46,168 bases of DNA from Caldilineae bacterium (GTDB lineage: Bacteria > Chloroflexota > Anaerolineae > DUEN01), in contig DUEN01000009.1 in assembly GCA_011176545.1 (NCBI GenBank), positions 73,510 to 119,677 on the forward strand, in the 5' to 3' direction. The position numbers were made by a program, and so were the translations under genes. Below are positions 28,638 to 36,252 of this stretch, in pieces. A model generated the notes under the pieces. That model ran no database searches, had not been told where the DNA came from, and saw only the letters and a list, made by a program, of their open reading frames with translations. Position 1 is the stretch's first letter, and each line of letters begins with the position of its first letter.

Positions 28638-28872
28638 GGAGAAGCGGCTCAGCTTTGAGGAGGCGTTTTCAGAGTTAGAGGCCACGGTTCGACGTTTGGA
28701 AGAGGGCGGCCTCACGCTAGAGGAATCGCTGGCGCTGTATGAGCGGGGCATGGAGTTGGCTGAGCTATGTGCGGAGCATCTGGATCAAGCGGAGCTGCGC
28801 GTGCGTCAGTTGTTGCCCGCGCCCGGAGGTGACATCACGGCAGAGCCGTTCGAGGGGTGGCAGAAGGTATGA
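28630..28872 (+). CDS. xseB: Exodeoxyribonuclease VII small subunit
   Basis: 80 residues, the usual size. LSFEEAFSELEATVRRLEEG followed by LTLEESLALYERGMELAELC is the diagnostic coiled-coil block of XseB, which binds the C-terminal helices of XseA. It overlaps the end of xseA by eight bases and the start of the DUF212 gene by four (ATGA), so the three are translationally coupled. Secure. Confidence 0.96.
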   Translation: MGEEKRLSFEEAFSELEATVRRLEEGGLTLEESLALYERGMELAELCAEHLDQAELRVRQLLPAPGGDITAEPFEGWQKV

Positions 28873-29330
28873 GCGCGATAGCCAGCGGTTTGGGGGTATG
28901 GTCTAATCATGTCCTGTGGTTGCCAGTGGTCTCCGCCATCATCGTACAGTGGATCAAATTCGCCCTCTTCTGGATCCGACGGCGCCGGGTGGATTTTCGC
29001 GTGTTCGTACAACCGGGAGGCATGCCCAGCTCTCACTCCGCCATGGTTACCGCGCTGGCGACCGCTATAGGGATGCAGGAGGGCGTGAATTCCTCGCTCT
29101 TCGCGCTGGCCTGCATCATGGCTGGGATCGTCATGTACGACGCGGCGGGGGTGCGGCGGGCGGCCGGGCGCCAGGCTCGGGTGCTCAATCGCATCCTGGA
29201 GGATCTTTATCGAGGCCAGCCAGTGGCCGAGGAGCGTCTGCGGGAGCTCTTGGGGCATACGCCAGTGGAGGTTATCATAGGGGCCATGTTGGGTTTCCTC
29301 ATCACCTGGGGATGGCTACGCTGGATGTGA
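28869..29330 (+). CDS. DUF212 / divergent PAP2-family membrane protein
   Basis: 153 residues with about four membrane segments. The family signature is GGMPSSHSAMVTALATAIG, then MAGIVMYDAAGVRRAAGRQA and ELLGHTPVEVIIGAMLGFL. These correspond to the P-S-x-x-S-x-x-x, D-A-x-G-V-R-R and G-H-T-P-x-E-V motifs of the YuiD/DUF212 group. This group is distantly related to PAP2 acid phosphatases. The substrate is unknown; its operon begins with a lipid kinase, so a phospholipid-phosphate substrate is a reasonable guess. It is the last gene of the operon. Confidence 0.9.
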   Translation: MSAIASGLGVWSNHVLWLPVVSAIIVQWIKFALFWIRRRRVDFRVFVQPGGMPSSHSAMVTALATAIGMQEGVNSSLFALACIMAGIVMYDAAGVRRAAGRQARVLNRILEDLYRGQPVAEERLRELLGHTPVEVIIGAMLGFLITWGWLRWM

Positions 29331-29349
29331 GGAAGGTATAGATGTAGTG

Positions 29350-29381
29350 AGGTAGCGGTCCAGCACGCTGGACCGCTACCT
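29350..29381. repeat. Palindromic repeat/terminator-like hairpin
   Basis: AGGTAGCGGTCCAGC and GCTGGACCGCTACCT are perfect 15-base arms around two bases. It lies 20 bp past the DUF212 stop between convergent genes. TTATCTACA follows, so it may terminate the operon. It has the same style as the GTAGGGGC palindromes but a different sequence. Confidence 0.7.
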
Positions 29382-29420
29382 TATCTACACATTTCACGGG
29401 TGAGCCACGTGACGTATAAA

Positions 29421-29454
29421 GCGGCTCCCGCAAGCTTGAGCCTGCGGGAGCCGC
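29421..29454 (-). terminator. Intrinsic terminator of the thioester surface-protein gene
   Basis: GCGGCTCCCGCA and TGCGGGAGCCGC form a perfect 12-pair stem around ten bases. Read on the minus strand it is followed by TTTATA, 31 bp after the stop of the surface-protein gene. Confidence 0.7.
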
Positions 29455-29484
29455 AGTTTAGGGATCTCCCAGCGAGTTGTTTCG

Positions 29485-31203
29485 TCAAGGCTTATGATTC
29501 GGGAGGAAGTATCGACGGAGTTCGATACCCCCAGCTAACGCGATGCTGGCGAGCGCCGGGAAAGCGATACGCCACGGATCTGCGGCCTGGGCGCCGGCCG
29601 AGAAGGAAGAGAGGATAACAGCCGTCGGCGAACCCACACTGACCCAGTAGTCCTCAACCTCGCCGTTACTCCACAGACCGTCATAGGAGAGGCTGCCGTT
29701 GGGATTATCCTGGGTGAACCGGAACCGGGCATACACCCGCTTCTCCGTGGTAGCGCTGGATGGTATCGTGAAGCAAAGATCGTTCGTTCCCGCTGTCAGG
29801 GGGTAGTCGGCGAAGACATACTCACTCTCATCGTCCCAATCGCCATCGCCGTTGAAGTCAAACCAGGCGTTCAGATAACCATCCACCGATGCGGTGACCC
29901 TGATACAGTTCTCCTGCCCACGCTTCAGGCCATCTGGCGGGAAGAGAACGCCATCCTCATCGCTGACATCGTTCATGTCATCGCCGTCGGCATCTCCACT
30001 GGGCTGTCCATCAGGTTCCGCGTCTACACCATTGCCCAAATAGATGCCATTGTTAACGAAATGTCGGGCGCCGCCGTTGTTGCCATCCCCGAGACGTGTG
30101 GGATATTGATAAATGATCCCCCCTAAAGAGCCGTTCGGCGCGTCCCCAAAGTCTCTCTCCCAGCTCACGCTCTCCGTATCCTGACGAGTCGCCTGGGTAG
30201 GCGTTGCTAACACGAGCTTTTGTTTCTCATGTGGAGGAGGGCAGTCGGGTGAAACGCTGGGAGAGCTACCGCCAGAGGATAACACATGGACATATCGCGT
30301 CCCCTGCGGAATGACCACGTTCGCAGTCGCAGTGACGGTTGTGGTCAACGGAGCGCTATCCATGGGGAGGGTGATGGTGATGAGCGGAGTTTCTCCATTA
30401 TCCCCTGTTATAGCGGTGTAGTCACTCAGGACCCCGTTCGTCGCATTGAGATTGACCGTGACGTGAGGCACCCCGTTCCCATTTTCATCGCGAGCGATCA
30501 CCTTAAATTGAGCCGTGAGCTGGGGGGTATCCTCTCGACGGATGATCTGGATCTCCAGCGTCTCAGCGGGTTGCGTACTCCCCGCGTTCGCCTCCGCATC
30601 TTGTATGATTTTCCTGGCGCGCTGCTTGATGGCTTGCGAGAATGGGCGGCATACTCCTGATTGGAAACAGAACCCATCAGCCCATTCGTTAATCTTGATC
30701 CCGTCCGAGAAGTACCAGATGGCGAGCTGGATCGCGGCCGCCTCTTTCTTCTTCCCCCTCACCTCCGTCGCTCCCCTGAGCTCGTCTCCACGCGCGCCAT
30801 AGGGGACGTAGGGATAATAATGGTTCAAAATGTAGGTGATCTCAGGCGAGGTCGGGCCATCGCTTCGGTATGGTGAATAGAAGGCAATTGGATTATCGAT
30901 ATCAATGCAATAAAATTTCGCCGGCTGATCGCCTATTTCGCCCTGGAACGTGCCGGCATAAATCCACTCCGAGGGGGCTTGTTTACGGTGTACGTAGACC
31001 CCCATATCTTTATCTGTAACGATGGCCGTTGAGATATCATCCGGCAGGCGTCTGTCTTGTGGCGGGGCCATGTGCGATGTTGACTTTACACCCTCGTCAT
31101 CGTCCCCCGCCCACGCTGCCGCCTGACCCGCCATCACGATCCATAGGGATAGTGTTATGGTGGCTATCACTATAATGTGTGATAGTGGGGTGTATTTCTT
31201 CAT
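29485..31203 (-). CDS. Secreted thioester-domain/GEVED surface protein
   Basis: 572 residues. A signal peptide (IVIATITLSLWIVMAGQAAA) is followed by a Cys-Gln thioester-type domain: FYCIDIDNP supplies the Cys and AAIQLAIWYFSDG the Gln, the pattern of thioester adhesin domains. An Ig-like region with ARDENGNGVPHVTVNLNATNG (big-1/filler-like) comes next. A GEVED domain shows DFGDAPNGSLGG, VDAEPDGQPSGDADGDD, SDEDGVLF and SNGEVEDYW. The C-terminus PTAVILSSFSA, then a hydrophobic stretch and RRYF, looks like a sorting or anchor signal without LPxTG. It is likely a wall or surface adhesin able to bond covalently to a target. GGGGAG lies eight bases before the start. Base composition is lower in GC than its neighbours, which hints at transfer. 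Confidence 0.85.
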   Translation of the reverse strand: MKKYTPLSHIIVIATITLSLWIVMAGQAAAWAGDDDEGVKSTSHMAPPQDRRLPDDISTAIVTDKDMGVYVHRKQAPSEWIYAGTFQGEIGDQPAKFYCIDIDNPIAFYSPYRSDGPTSPEITYILNHYYPYVPYGARGDELRGATEVRGKKKEAAAIQLAIWYFSDGIKINEWADGFCFQSGVCRPFSQAIKQRARKIIQDAEANAGSTQPAETLEIQIIRREDTPQLTAQFKVIARDENGNGVPHVTVNLNATNGVLSDYTAITGDNGETPLITITLPMDSAPLTTTVTATANVVIPQGTRYVHVLSSGGSSPSVSPDCPPPHEKQKLVLATPTQATRQDTESVSWERDFGDAPNGSLGGIIYQYPTRLGDGNNGGARHFVNNGIYLGNGVDAEPDGQPSGDADGDDMNDVSDEDGVLFPPDGLKRGQENCIRVTASVDGYLNAWFDFNGDGDWDDESEYVFADYPLTAGTNDLCFTIPSSATTEKRVYARFRFTQDNPNGSLSYDGLWSNGEVEDYWVSVGSPTAVILSSFSAGAQAADPWRIAFPALASIALAGGIELRRYFLPNHKP

Positions 31204-31580
31204 CTTGCTGGCTCCCCGAAAACCAAAAAATGAAAGGTTTTATGGTTACCTCCCCAAATTGTTGGGTATTTCACGCCTTAATTATCCGTCTGGTCTAACA
31301 GAGTGTCTAGGGGGATGGCCTTACAAGCACCTTACAATCAATAAGGAGCCCATTTGGATGCCAGGTTGAGTGTATCCGAGAGGCGGTACCGATGATGAAT
31401 GATTGAGGATCAGAGGCATGCTGTCTCGCTGTGCGGCTGCGGGATACAGTGTGCGGGGCGAACTCTGGACATATCCGACCTGATCATCTTGGACGATCGC
31501 GATTTGGAGATAGCTGGCACCGATAATGACGATCGAGCCCAACGGCGGTCCGACCATCTCGATCACATCACTTCGGAGCG
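31204..31580. other. 377-bp gap between surface-protein and DtxR-family genes
   Basis: No supported gene. It holds the surface-protein leader with an A/T-rich inverted repeat (AAAACC/GGTTTT near 31219-31242). A minus-strand open frame of about 80 codons (31321-31566) directly follows the DtxR-family stop; it shows no recognisable domain and may be noise or a decayed gene. Confidence 0.5.
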
Positions 31581-32249
31581 TTATGCCGTTGTCTCCCTAT
31601 GGAGTTCGATCCACAGGACAGTCGCCAGTTCTTGCCCAATGACCTGCTCCTGCCCTGCGACGCTTATCCGTAGTGGTCCGTTGAAGGGAGCGCGTGCCAG
31701 AAGCCGCACTTCTACGCCGGGTAACAGTCCCAATTCGGCCAGATAACGCAACTTGTCCGGGTCGTGTGTGCGGACCCGACTGATGTATCCCCACGTGCCT
31801 GATTCCAGCTCGACTAGACGCACATCGTGCAACTGCGGCATGACGCCGTCGCGGCTCGGGATCGGCTCGCCGTGAGGACAACGGGTCGGATGACCAGTCA
31901 GCTCATCGATGCGGTCCTCCAGCACCTGGTTGATACCAGACACCAGCTCGTCGGCCAAGTCGTGAACTTCCTCCCACCCGAAGTGCATCACTTTTACCAG
32001 GAATACTTCCGTTAACCGGTGCCGTCGGATTACCGGTAAGGCGACACGTTCTCCCTCCGTCGTGAGCCGTACTCCCTGGTAAGGTTCGTGAACCACCAAT
32101 CCCGTCCCCTTCAGTCGCCTGATCATGCGCGACGCGGCTTGCAGGGAGGTATTCACCTGCTCTGCCAACGCGGACAGAGGAACGAAGGACAGGTCCTGTT
32201 GGAGTCGATATATCTCGGCGATGTAACGCTGCATGGCTGGACTGATCAT
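31581..32249 (-). CDS. DtxR/MntR-family regulator with FeoA-like domain
   Basis: About 222 residues. The winged helix is visible as IAEIYRLQQDLSFVPLSALAEQVNTSLQAASRMIRRL in wording (IAEIYRLQ, then SLQAASRMIRRLKGTGLV). A dimerisation/metal domain follows (RHRLTEVFLVKVMHFGWEEVHDLADEL, then CPHGEPIPSRDG), and then an SH3/FeoA-like C-domain (LGLLPGVEVRLLARAPFNGPLRI). By alignment from memory with DtxR, ancillary-site residues H79, E83 and H98 are kept (RHRLTE and VHD). Primary-site M10, C102, E105 and H106 are replaced by R, D, V and S. It may sense metal differently or act constitutively. It diverges from the FTR1 permease gene, its likely target. The start at MISPAMQ matches the family N-terminus. 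Confidence 0.9.
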   Translation of the reverse strand: MISPAMQRYIAEIYRLQQDLSFVPLSALAEQVNTSLQAASRMIRRLKGTGLVVHEPYQGVRLTTEGERVALPVIRRHRLTEVFLVKVMHFGWEEVHDLADELVSGINQVLEDRIDELTGHPTRCPHGEPIPSRDGVMPQLHDVRLVELESGTWGYISRVRTHDPDKLRYLAELGLLPGVEVRLLARAPFNGPLRISVAGQEQVIGQELATVLWIELHRETTA

Positions 32250-32303
32250 CGGACACCTGGAAATTCGTTGAATTCGTGCATTGACCATGGTTGAAAGAAG
32301 GTT

Positions 32304-32335
32304 TTGCATCCGCATGCAAGTGAGATTTCATGCAA
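32304..32335. promoter_or_regulatory. ATGCAA repeat cluster, candidate operator between the regulator and FTR1
   Basis: TTGCAT, four bases, ATGCAA (32304-32319) form an inverted repeat, and a third ATGCAA follows at 32330-32335, 16 bp on. The cluster sits just upstream of the -35 of the FTR1 promoter and 55 bp from the DtxR-family start. A further TGCGA/TCGCA inverted repeat lies at 32381-32395. Any of these could bind the DtxR-family protein. Confidence 0.4.
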
Positions 32336-32340
32336 GGGCC

Positions 32341-32370
32341 TTGACATTGGGAACGATACCCGGCTACAGT
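32341..32370 (+). promoter_or_regulatory. Promoter of the FTR1 permease gene
   Basis: A perfect TTGACA (32341-32346), an 18-bp spacer and TACAGT (32365-32370) lie 85 bp before the FTR1 start. AGGAGG at 32441-32446 is the ribosome site. Confidence 0.6.
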
Positions 32371-32454
32371 ATAGCACAGATGCGAATGAATCGCAATTGC
32401 AGTAATTCACATAACCATATGTTCATATCATTGGTATGTTAGGAGGTACATTTC

Positions 32455-33279
32455 ATGGGAGCTTCATTACTCATCACGCTGCGGGAAGGCATGGAAGCAG
32501 CGCTGATCATCGGGATCGTATTGGGCGTGCTCACCCGGTTCGGGCAACACTCGCTTAAGCGCTTCGTATGGGCTGGGGTCCTGGTGGCAAGTGTCCTCAG
32601 CATCGGGGTAGGGGCCGTTTTGTATGGCATTGGGATTGCTTTTGAGGGTGAGCTGGAGGAGATCTTCGAGGGAGCCACCATGCTCCTGGCCGCCGCGCTC
32701 CTCACGTGGATGATCTTTTGGATGAAGCATCACGGGCGTCGGCTGGCTCAAGAGTTGGAGGCGAACACTCGCCAGGCCATTTCCACCGGAGGGAAGGCGC
32801 TCTTCGGCCTGGCTTTCCTGGCTGTGCTGCGAGAGGGGCTGGAAACGGCGCTGTTCCTGACTGCCGCTGTGTTTCAGGGAGATACTCTGGCCACCCTTTG
32901 GGGAGGTCTCGTGGGATTAGCGCTGGCCGTTCTTCTGGGGGTGCTCCTTTTTAAGGCCAGTGTGCGGCTGAACGTGAGGACGTTCTTCAACGTGACTGGG
33001 TTGCTCCTGTTGTTGGTTGCGGCGGGATTGGTAGCCCACGGAGTCCATGAACTTCAAGAGGCCCGCGTGCTGCCTGTGTTCGTCGAACATGTGTGGAATA
33101 TGAACCCCATCCTTAATGAGAAGGGTGCGGTGGGCAGCTTCCTGAAGGCGTTGTTCGGCTACAATGGTGATCCCTCCCTGCTCGAAGTCCTAGCGTATGT
33201 CGCCTATCTGATCATCGTTGGCATTGCGGGGAGACCGGGAGGTGTTCGTCTAGGAAGATTCGTTCCGTTTCGTCTTTAG
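32455..33279 (+). CDS. FTR1-family high-affinity iron permease
   Basis: 274 residues, normal for bacterial FTR1/EfeU, with about seven membrane helices. The two R-E-G-x-E iron-path motifs are present: LLITLREGMEAALIIGIVLG near the N-terminus and AVLREGLETALFLTAAVFQG near residue 125. The protein passes ferric iron across the membrane after oxidation; no EfeO/EfeB partner is seen here. It is transcribed divergently from the DtxR-family regulator, suggesting iron-controlled expression. Secure. Confidence 0.95.
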   Translation: MGASLLITLREGMEAALIIGIVLGVLTRFGQHSLKRFVWAGVLVASVLSIGVGAVLYGIGIAFEGELEEIFEGATMLLAAALLTWMIFWMKHHGRRLAQELEANTRQAISTGGKALFGLAFLAVLREGLETALFLTAAVFQGDTLATLWGGLVGLALAVLLGVLLFKASVRLNVRTFFNVTGLLLLLVAAGLVAHGVHELQEARVLPVFVEHVWNMNPILNEKGAVGSFLKALFGYNGDPSLLEVLAYVAYLIIVGIAGRPGGVRLGRFVPFRL

Positions 33280-33297
33280 GTAGCCTCCCGCTTCGGT

Positions 33298-33415
33298 GTT
33301 GATGCCTCGAGTCAGGTGCGACGCACCTCTGCATCGGGCATGTGATATGATCCCGATCCACTTTGCGATCACCGGAAGAGCGGTCTTGGCAAAGGTGCGT
33401 CGCACCTTCATCAAC
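33298..33415. mobile_element. MITE-like 118-bp element with terminal inverted repeats
   Basis: GTTGATG at the left end and CATCAAC at the right end are inverted. Just inside each end is a self-palindromic AGGTGCG-N-CGCACCT (33314-33328 and 33393-33407). A third inverted pair ATCGGG/CCCGAT (33333-33357) lies between. It carries no gene and sits between convergent stops of FTR1 and the cyclodeaminase-family gene. No clear target-site duplication is seen. It may be a non-autonomous element or a bidirectional terminator. Confidence 0.5.
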
Positions 33416-33429
33416 GCAGAATAGAGAGA

Positions 33430-34029
33430 CTACCCGTCGTTAAGCCCAGCCGTGATCTGTTTCAGTTCTTCCTCACTCACCTTCACAAATTCGGAATCGG
33501 CTATCTGGGTTAGATTAAGCGTTACGTTGAGCTGTGCCCCCTGCAGGCCTGCCTTTGCCAGCAGCGCAGCAACACGGCCGTCTCCCACCGCGTTCGGATT
33601 CACCTTGGGGATCACGCGGTGTGCCAGGCGGATGACGGCCGCGCAGGCTCGCGCGGTGGCCAGGGGAACGCGCGTCGCCTCCTTCATGGCCTTCTGGATC
33701 GCCGCTCGTCGCACCTCGCATTCCTGCGCCGTCTTTCGGGGGAGCCGATACGCCGCCATGACGGCATCGAACGCCTCTCGATCCGCGTCCGCCAGCTCCA
33801 GCAGCCGGGCACGCAGGTGTTCCGCCTCGTCTAACGCCGCGCGTAGCTCCAGTTCTACATCAGCGAACCGGGGCCGCCCGATGGTCAGCCGGCAGACCAT
33901 GCCCAGCAGCGCGGCCCCCATAGCCCCGGCCAGCGCCGCGGCCGTACCGCCCCCCGGCGTGGCCGTCCCCTCCGCCAGCTCATCCAACAGCGCCTGTACC
34001 GACCGCTCCCCAATCCCCCGCACCTGCAT
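33430..34029 (-). CDS. Cyclodeaminase/cyclohydrolase (FTCD C-domain family) protein
   Basis: 199 residues, the size of the stand-alone formiminotetrahydrofolate cyclodeaminase domain. Diagnostic blocks are LLDELAEGTATPGGGTAAALAGAMGAAL in two parts near the N-terminus, then DREAFDAVMAAYRLP and NPNAVGDGRVAALLAKAGLQGA. The family forms 5,10-methenyl-THF from formimino-THF or acts as a serine-cycle or cyclohydrolase variant. It ends the NnrS-like gene cluster, but its metabolic link to it is unclear. The ATG at 34029 is chosen by family length; the frame continues upstream through a heptamer repeat that also supplies AGGA ribosome-site-like sequence. Confidence 0.88.
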   Translation of the reverse strand: MQVRGIGERSVQALLDELAEGTATPGGGTAAALAGAMGAALLGMVCRLTIGRPRFADVELELRAALDEAEHLRARLLELADADREAFDAVMAAYRLPRKTAQECEVRRAAIQKAMKEATRVPLATARACAAVIRLAHRVIPKVNPNAVGDGRVAALLAKAGLQGAQLNVTLNLTQIADSEFVKVSEEELKQITAGLNDG

Positions 34030-34067
34030 CTTGCATCCTGTATCCTGCATCCTGTATCCTGCATCCT
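34026..34067. repeat. Heptanucleotide tandem repeat at a translation start
   Basis: Six head-to-tail units of seven bases, alternating GCATCCT and GTATCCT (the first is GCATCTT), span the gap between the NnrS-like stop and the cyclodeaminase start. On the minus strand the units read AGGATGC/AGGATAC, giving several potential ribosome sites and ATGs in different frames. Confidence 0.85.
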
Positions 34068-34070
34068 GAC

Positions 34071-35162
34071 TCACCCCATGCCCTCCTCCCTCGTGGCGGC
34101 GATCATGTTGGCCAGGAAGAAGAGCACAGCGACCACGTTCAGCAGCCCGCCCCACTGCCGTCCGGCCCACCACCCCGCTAGGTCGCCGACAATCCGCATG
34201 AGCAGGGAGAGGTGGAGCAGTCCGAGATGCCCGTAGAAAGCGGATCGGAAGCTCACTGAGATCCTCAGCAGGGCCGGGAAGATGATCGGCGCATGGCCGA
34301 AGATCATCGCCATGACGAAGCCCAGGAACACGGCGTGCAACATCGCGTCGTACCGCGGCCCGGCCGTCGCGCCGCCATATAACAAGGCTAGCAGCCCGCC
34401 GACGCCCAGCCATACGTAGCCCGATAGCAGGCTCGCCGCGGTGAAGCGCGTCTGACCGATCCCGCGCACAAGGCGTCGAGCCATATCATACCATAACAGC
34501 CACAGAGCTAGGATCAGCATTCCGGCCCCTACAAGGCGTATCCCCACCGCGAAGGCGGGGATGGTGAGGATAAGACCGATCGACACGATGCCGACGGCCG
34601 CCAGGAAGCTCCGGGTCGCCCATCGCGAGGGCCGTCGGAGCCGGCTGAGCTCCAACCGTTCCCCCGCGATGGTCAACACCAGGGTCCCGGCCCACCAGAA
34701 GGCAGCCAGGGACAATGGGCGGCCCAGGAGCCACAACGCGTTACCCATGAGCCATGCCACGGCGCCAAGCGTCATGATGGCGATGGGGAGCACCGCATGA
34801 CGCCGGATCAGGACGAGGAAGATAATCACCATGACCAGACTGCCCAGCGTCATGAGAAGAGGGCTGACGGGACCAGGTACGCCAGCGATCAGGGAGAGCG
34901 CCCCCAGGGCGTTGAGCAGCGGTGCCAGATAAGGCCATCGTCGCCACAAGCCTGATCCCAGCATGGTCTGCAGGGCGATGGCGCGCTCCAGGCCGATCAG
35001 CGTGCCCAGGAACCCGGGAACCATTAACGGACCATGGGCGATGGAGAGCGTTCGCCATCCGGGCACCCCCCAGCCCAGGCGCGCCAGCCCCGCCCACATG
35101 CCGACCAGCAGGGTCAGCAACCCGAGAAGCATCAGAGGGGCTTGACGACGTCGTTTTGCCAT
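34071..35162 (-). CDS. NnrS-like polytopic membrane protein
   Basis: About 363 residues with some ten to twelve hydrophobic helices. LHAVFLGFVMAMIFGHAPIIFPALL near residue 280 (conserved His in H-A-x-F-L-G and G-H-A) recalls NnrS, a heme/copper membrane protein linked to nitric-oxide tolerance and nirK/nor regulation. SIAHGPLMVPGFLGTLIGLERAI near the N-terminus also carries a His in a helix. Resemblance is partial, so a related heme-binding family is possible. It follows CopD-like and hemerythrin genes on the same strand, a context that fits NO stress. The start at MAKRRRQ is preferred over one 15 codons upstream. Confidence 0.6.
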   Translation of the reverse strand: MAKRRRQAPLMLLGLLTLLVGMWAGLARLGWGVPGWRTLSIAHGPLMVPGFLGTLIGLERAIALQTMLGSGLWRRWPYLAPLLNALGALSLIAGVPGPVSPLLMTLGSLVMVIIFLVLIRRHAVLPIAIMTLGAVAWLMGNALWLLGRPLSLAAFWWAGTLVLTIAGERLELSRLRRPSRWATRSFLAAVGIVSIGLILTIPAFAVGIRLVGAGMLILALWLLWYDMARRLVRGIGQTRFTAASLLSGYVWLGVGGLLALLYGGATAGPRYDAMLHAVFLGFVMAMIFGHAPIIFPALLRISVSFRSAFYGHLGLLHLSLLMRIVGDLAGWWAGRQWGGLLNVVAVLFFLANMIAATREEGMG

Positions 35163-35178
35163 ACCTTGCCTCCGTCGT

Positions 35179-35685
35179 TTATGGCCACCCGCGCACGAGC
35201 ATGACACCGAGGGCGACGACGATCAAGGCCAGGAGCAGGTTCACGCGTCCGATCCATCCGGCCTGACGGCGCAGTCGTCTCACCACGGGCGATGTGGGAT
35301 CCTCTTGCCACGCGGCCGTCGCCCGGGGGCCGATGACGAAATCATGCAGAGCGCTGAGCAGCAGGATCACGGCTACGAGGAACAGCTTGATCCCCAGGGC
35401 CCGGCCGAACGGGCCTCGCCACAGCCGGCCGCTCCATACGTCGTCCCAGCCGATCCCTCGGTAGGCCACGTTGAAGGTCCCGCTCAGGACGAGGAGCGTC
35501 AGGCATATCCATCCCACCCAACGGAAGCGCTCCCCCGTCCAATGGACGAGCTCCCCAAGGATGCTGTGATATTGAGGCTTCCGCAGCACTGGAAGGAGCA
35601 CGAGGACCAGGAACACCGTCCCCCCGATCCAGGTGATGGCGGCCAGGATATGTAACCAGACGGAGAGCAGGTATAGCGCTTTCAT
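35179..35685 (-). CDS. CopD-like membrane protein
   Basis: About 168 residues with four membrane helices. LLSVWLHILAAITWIGGTVFL is the typical first helix of CopD/DUF2269-type proteins, with His and Trp that may bind copper or heme. RFRWVGWICLTLLVLSGTFN and LLSALHDFVIGPRA follow. CopD proteins assist copper uptake; short stand-alone members are often of unknown role. It lies 16 bp upstream of the NnrS-like gene on the same strand. GGGGAG precedes the ATG at 35685; an upstream start at 35742 is less likely. Confidence 0.75.
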   Translation of the reverse strand: MKALYLLSVWLHILAAITWIGGTVFLVLVLLPVLRKPQYHSILGELVHWTGERFRWVGWICLTLLVLSGTFNVAYRGIGWDDVWSGRLWRGPFGRALGIKLFLVAVILLLSALHDFVIGPRATAAWQEDPTSPVVRRLRRQAGWIGRVNLLLALIVVALGVMLVRGWP

Positions 35686-35760
35686 CGTGTATTCTCCCCT
35701 AAAGTCATATCCGCGACAGCGCGCCGGGGAGGGGATGGACACACGGCCGCACCGCGTGAC

Positions 35761-36237
35761 TCACTCCTCATAGGCCGAATGCATGCCATCGAGCACCCGT
35801 TGCTGCTCATCCTCTGATAGGTGGCGCTCGAACAAGGGCAGATAGACGCGCTCCTCTTTCTCCAGGTGGACTCGCAGCACGGCCTCCAGTTGGAGCGCCA
35901 GCCGGCGGAGACGGTCTTCCAACTTTGAGCGATCATCACCTGCCCCTTGCAAAGCCTGTGCCGTCTCCTGGATCTGGCGAATGTATCCCTCGATGAACTC
36001 GTGGTCCACGCTCATGGTCGCCGTGGCTTGGCCATGTGCCTTGACCAACGGCTCGACCGCCGGATACAGATGGCGCTCCTCACCGATTGCATGTGGCAGG
36101 AGTTCATCCACCAGGAAGGAGGCCAGGACCTGTGGATCGGCCTCAGCCCTGCCTTCCACCACAGATGCGACATGCTCCGTCAGCGTGTGGATCAGTTCCT
36201 GATGATGGTTCCGAATCGCTTCCCCAACTGCGCTCAT
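35761..36237 (-). CDS. Hemerythrin HHE-domain protein (second of pair)
   Basis: 158 residues forming a four-helix bundle with di-iron ligand positions: IRNHHQELIHTL, LLPHAIGEERHLYPAV, MSVDHEFIEGYI and LRVHLEKEERVYLPLFERHL. This H, H-x-x-x-E, H, H-x-x-x-E pattern is the RIC/YtfE-like variant as well as general hemerythrin. Such proteins bind O2 or NO, or repair iron centres damaged by NO. GGGAGGAG lies just before the start. It is 15 bp downstream of the first hemerythrin gene, within the unit controlled by the Crp-type operator at 37007. Confidence 0.9.
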   Translation of the reverse strand: MSAVGEAIRNHHQELIHTLTEHVASVVEGRAEADPQVLASFLVDELLPHAIGEERHLYPAVEPLVKAHGQATATMSVDHEFIEGYIRQIQETAQALQGAGDDRSKLEDRLRRLALQLEAVLRVHLEKEERVYLPLFERHLSEDEQQRVLDGMHSAYEE

Positions 36238-36252
36238 CTTACTCCTCCCGAT

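Noticed and set aside
31321-31566. Small minus-strand open frame after the DtxR-family gene
   Set aside because: No domain is recognised and its ribosome site is unconvincing; kept only as a note in the gap entry.
34026-34067. Short CRISPR-like array
   Set aside because: Units are seven bases, directly adjacent, with no spacers and no cas genes.
33430-34413. Longer version of the cyclodeaminase-family gene
   Set aside because: The extra N-terminal part is antisense-like, Arg-rich sequence overlapping the NnrS-like gene and exceeds the family length by over 120 residues.
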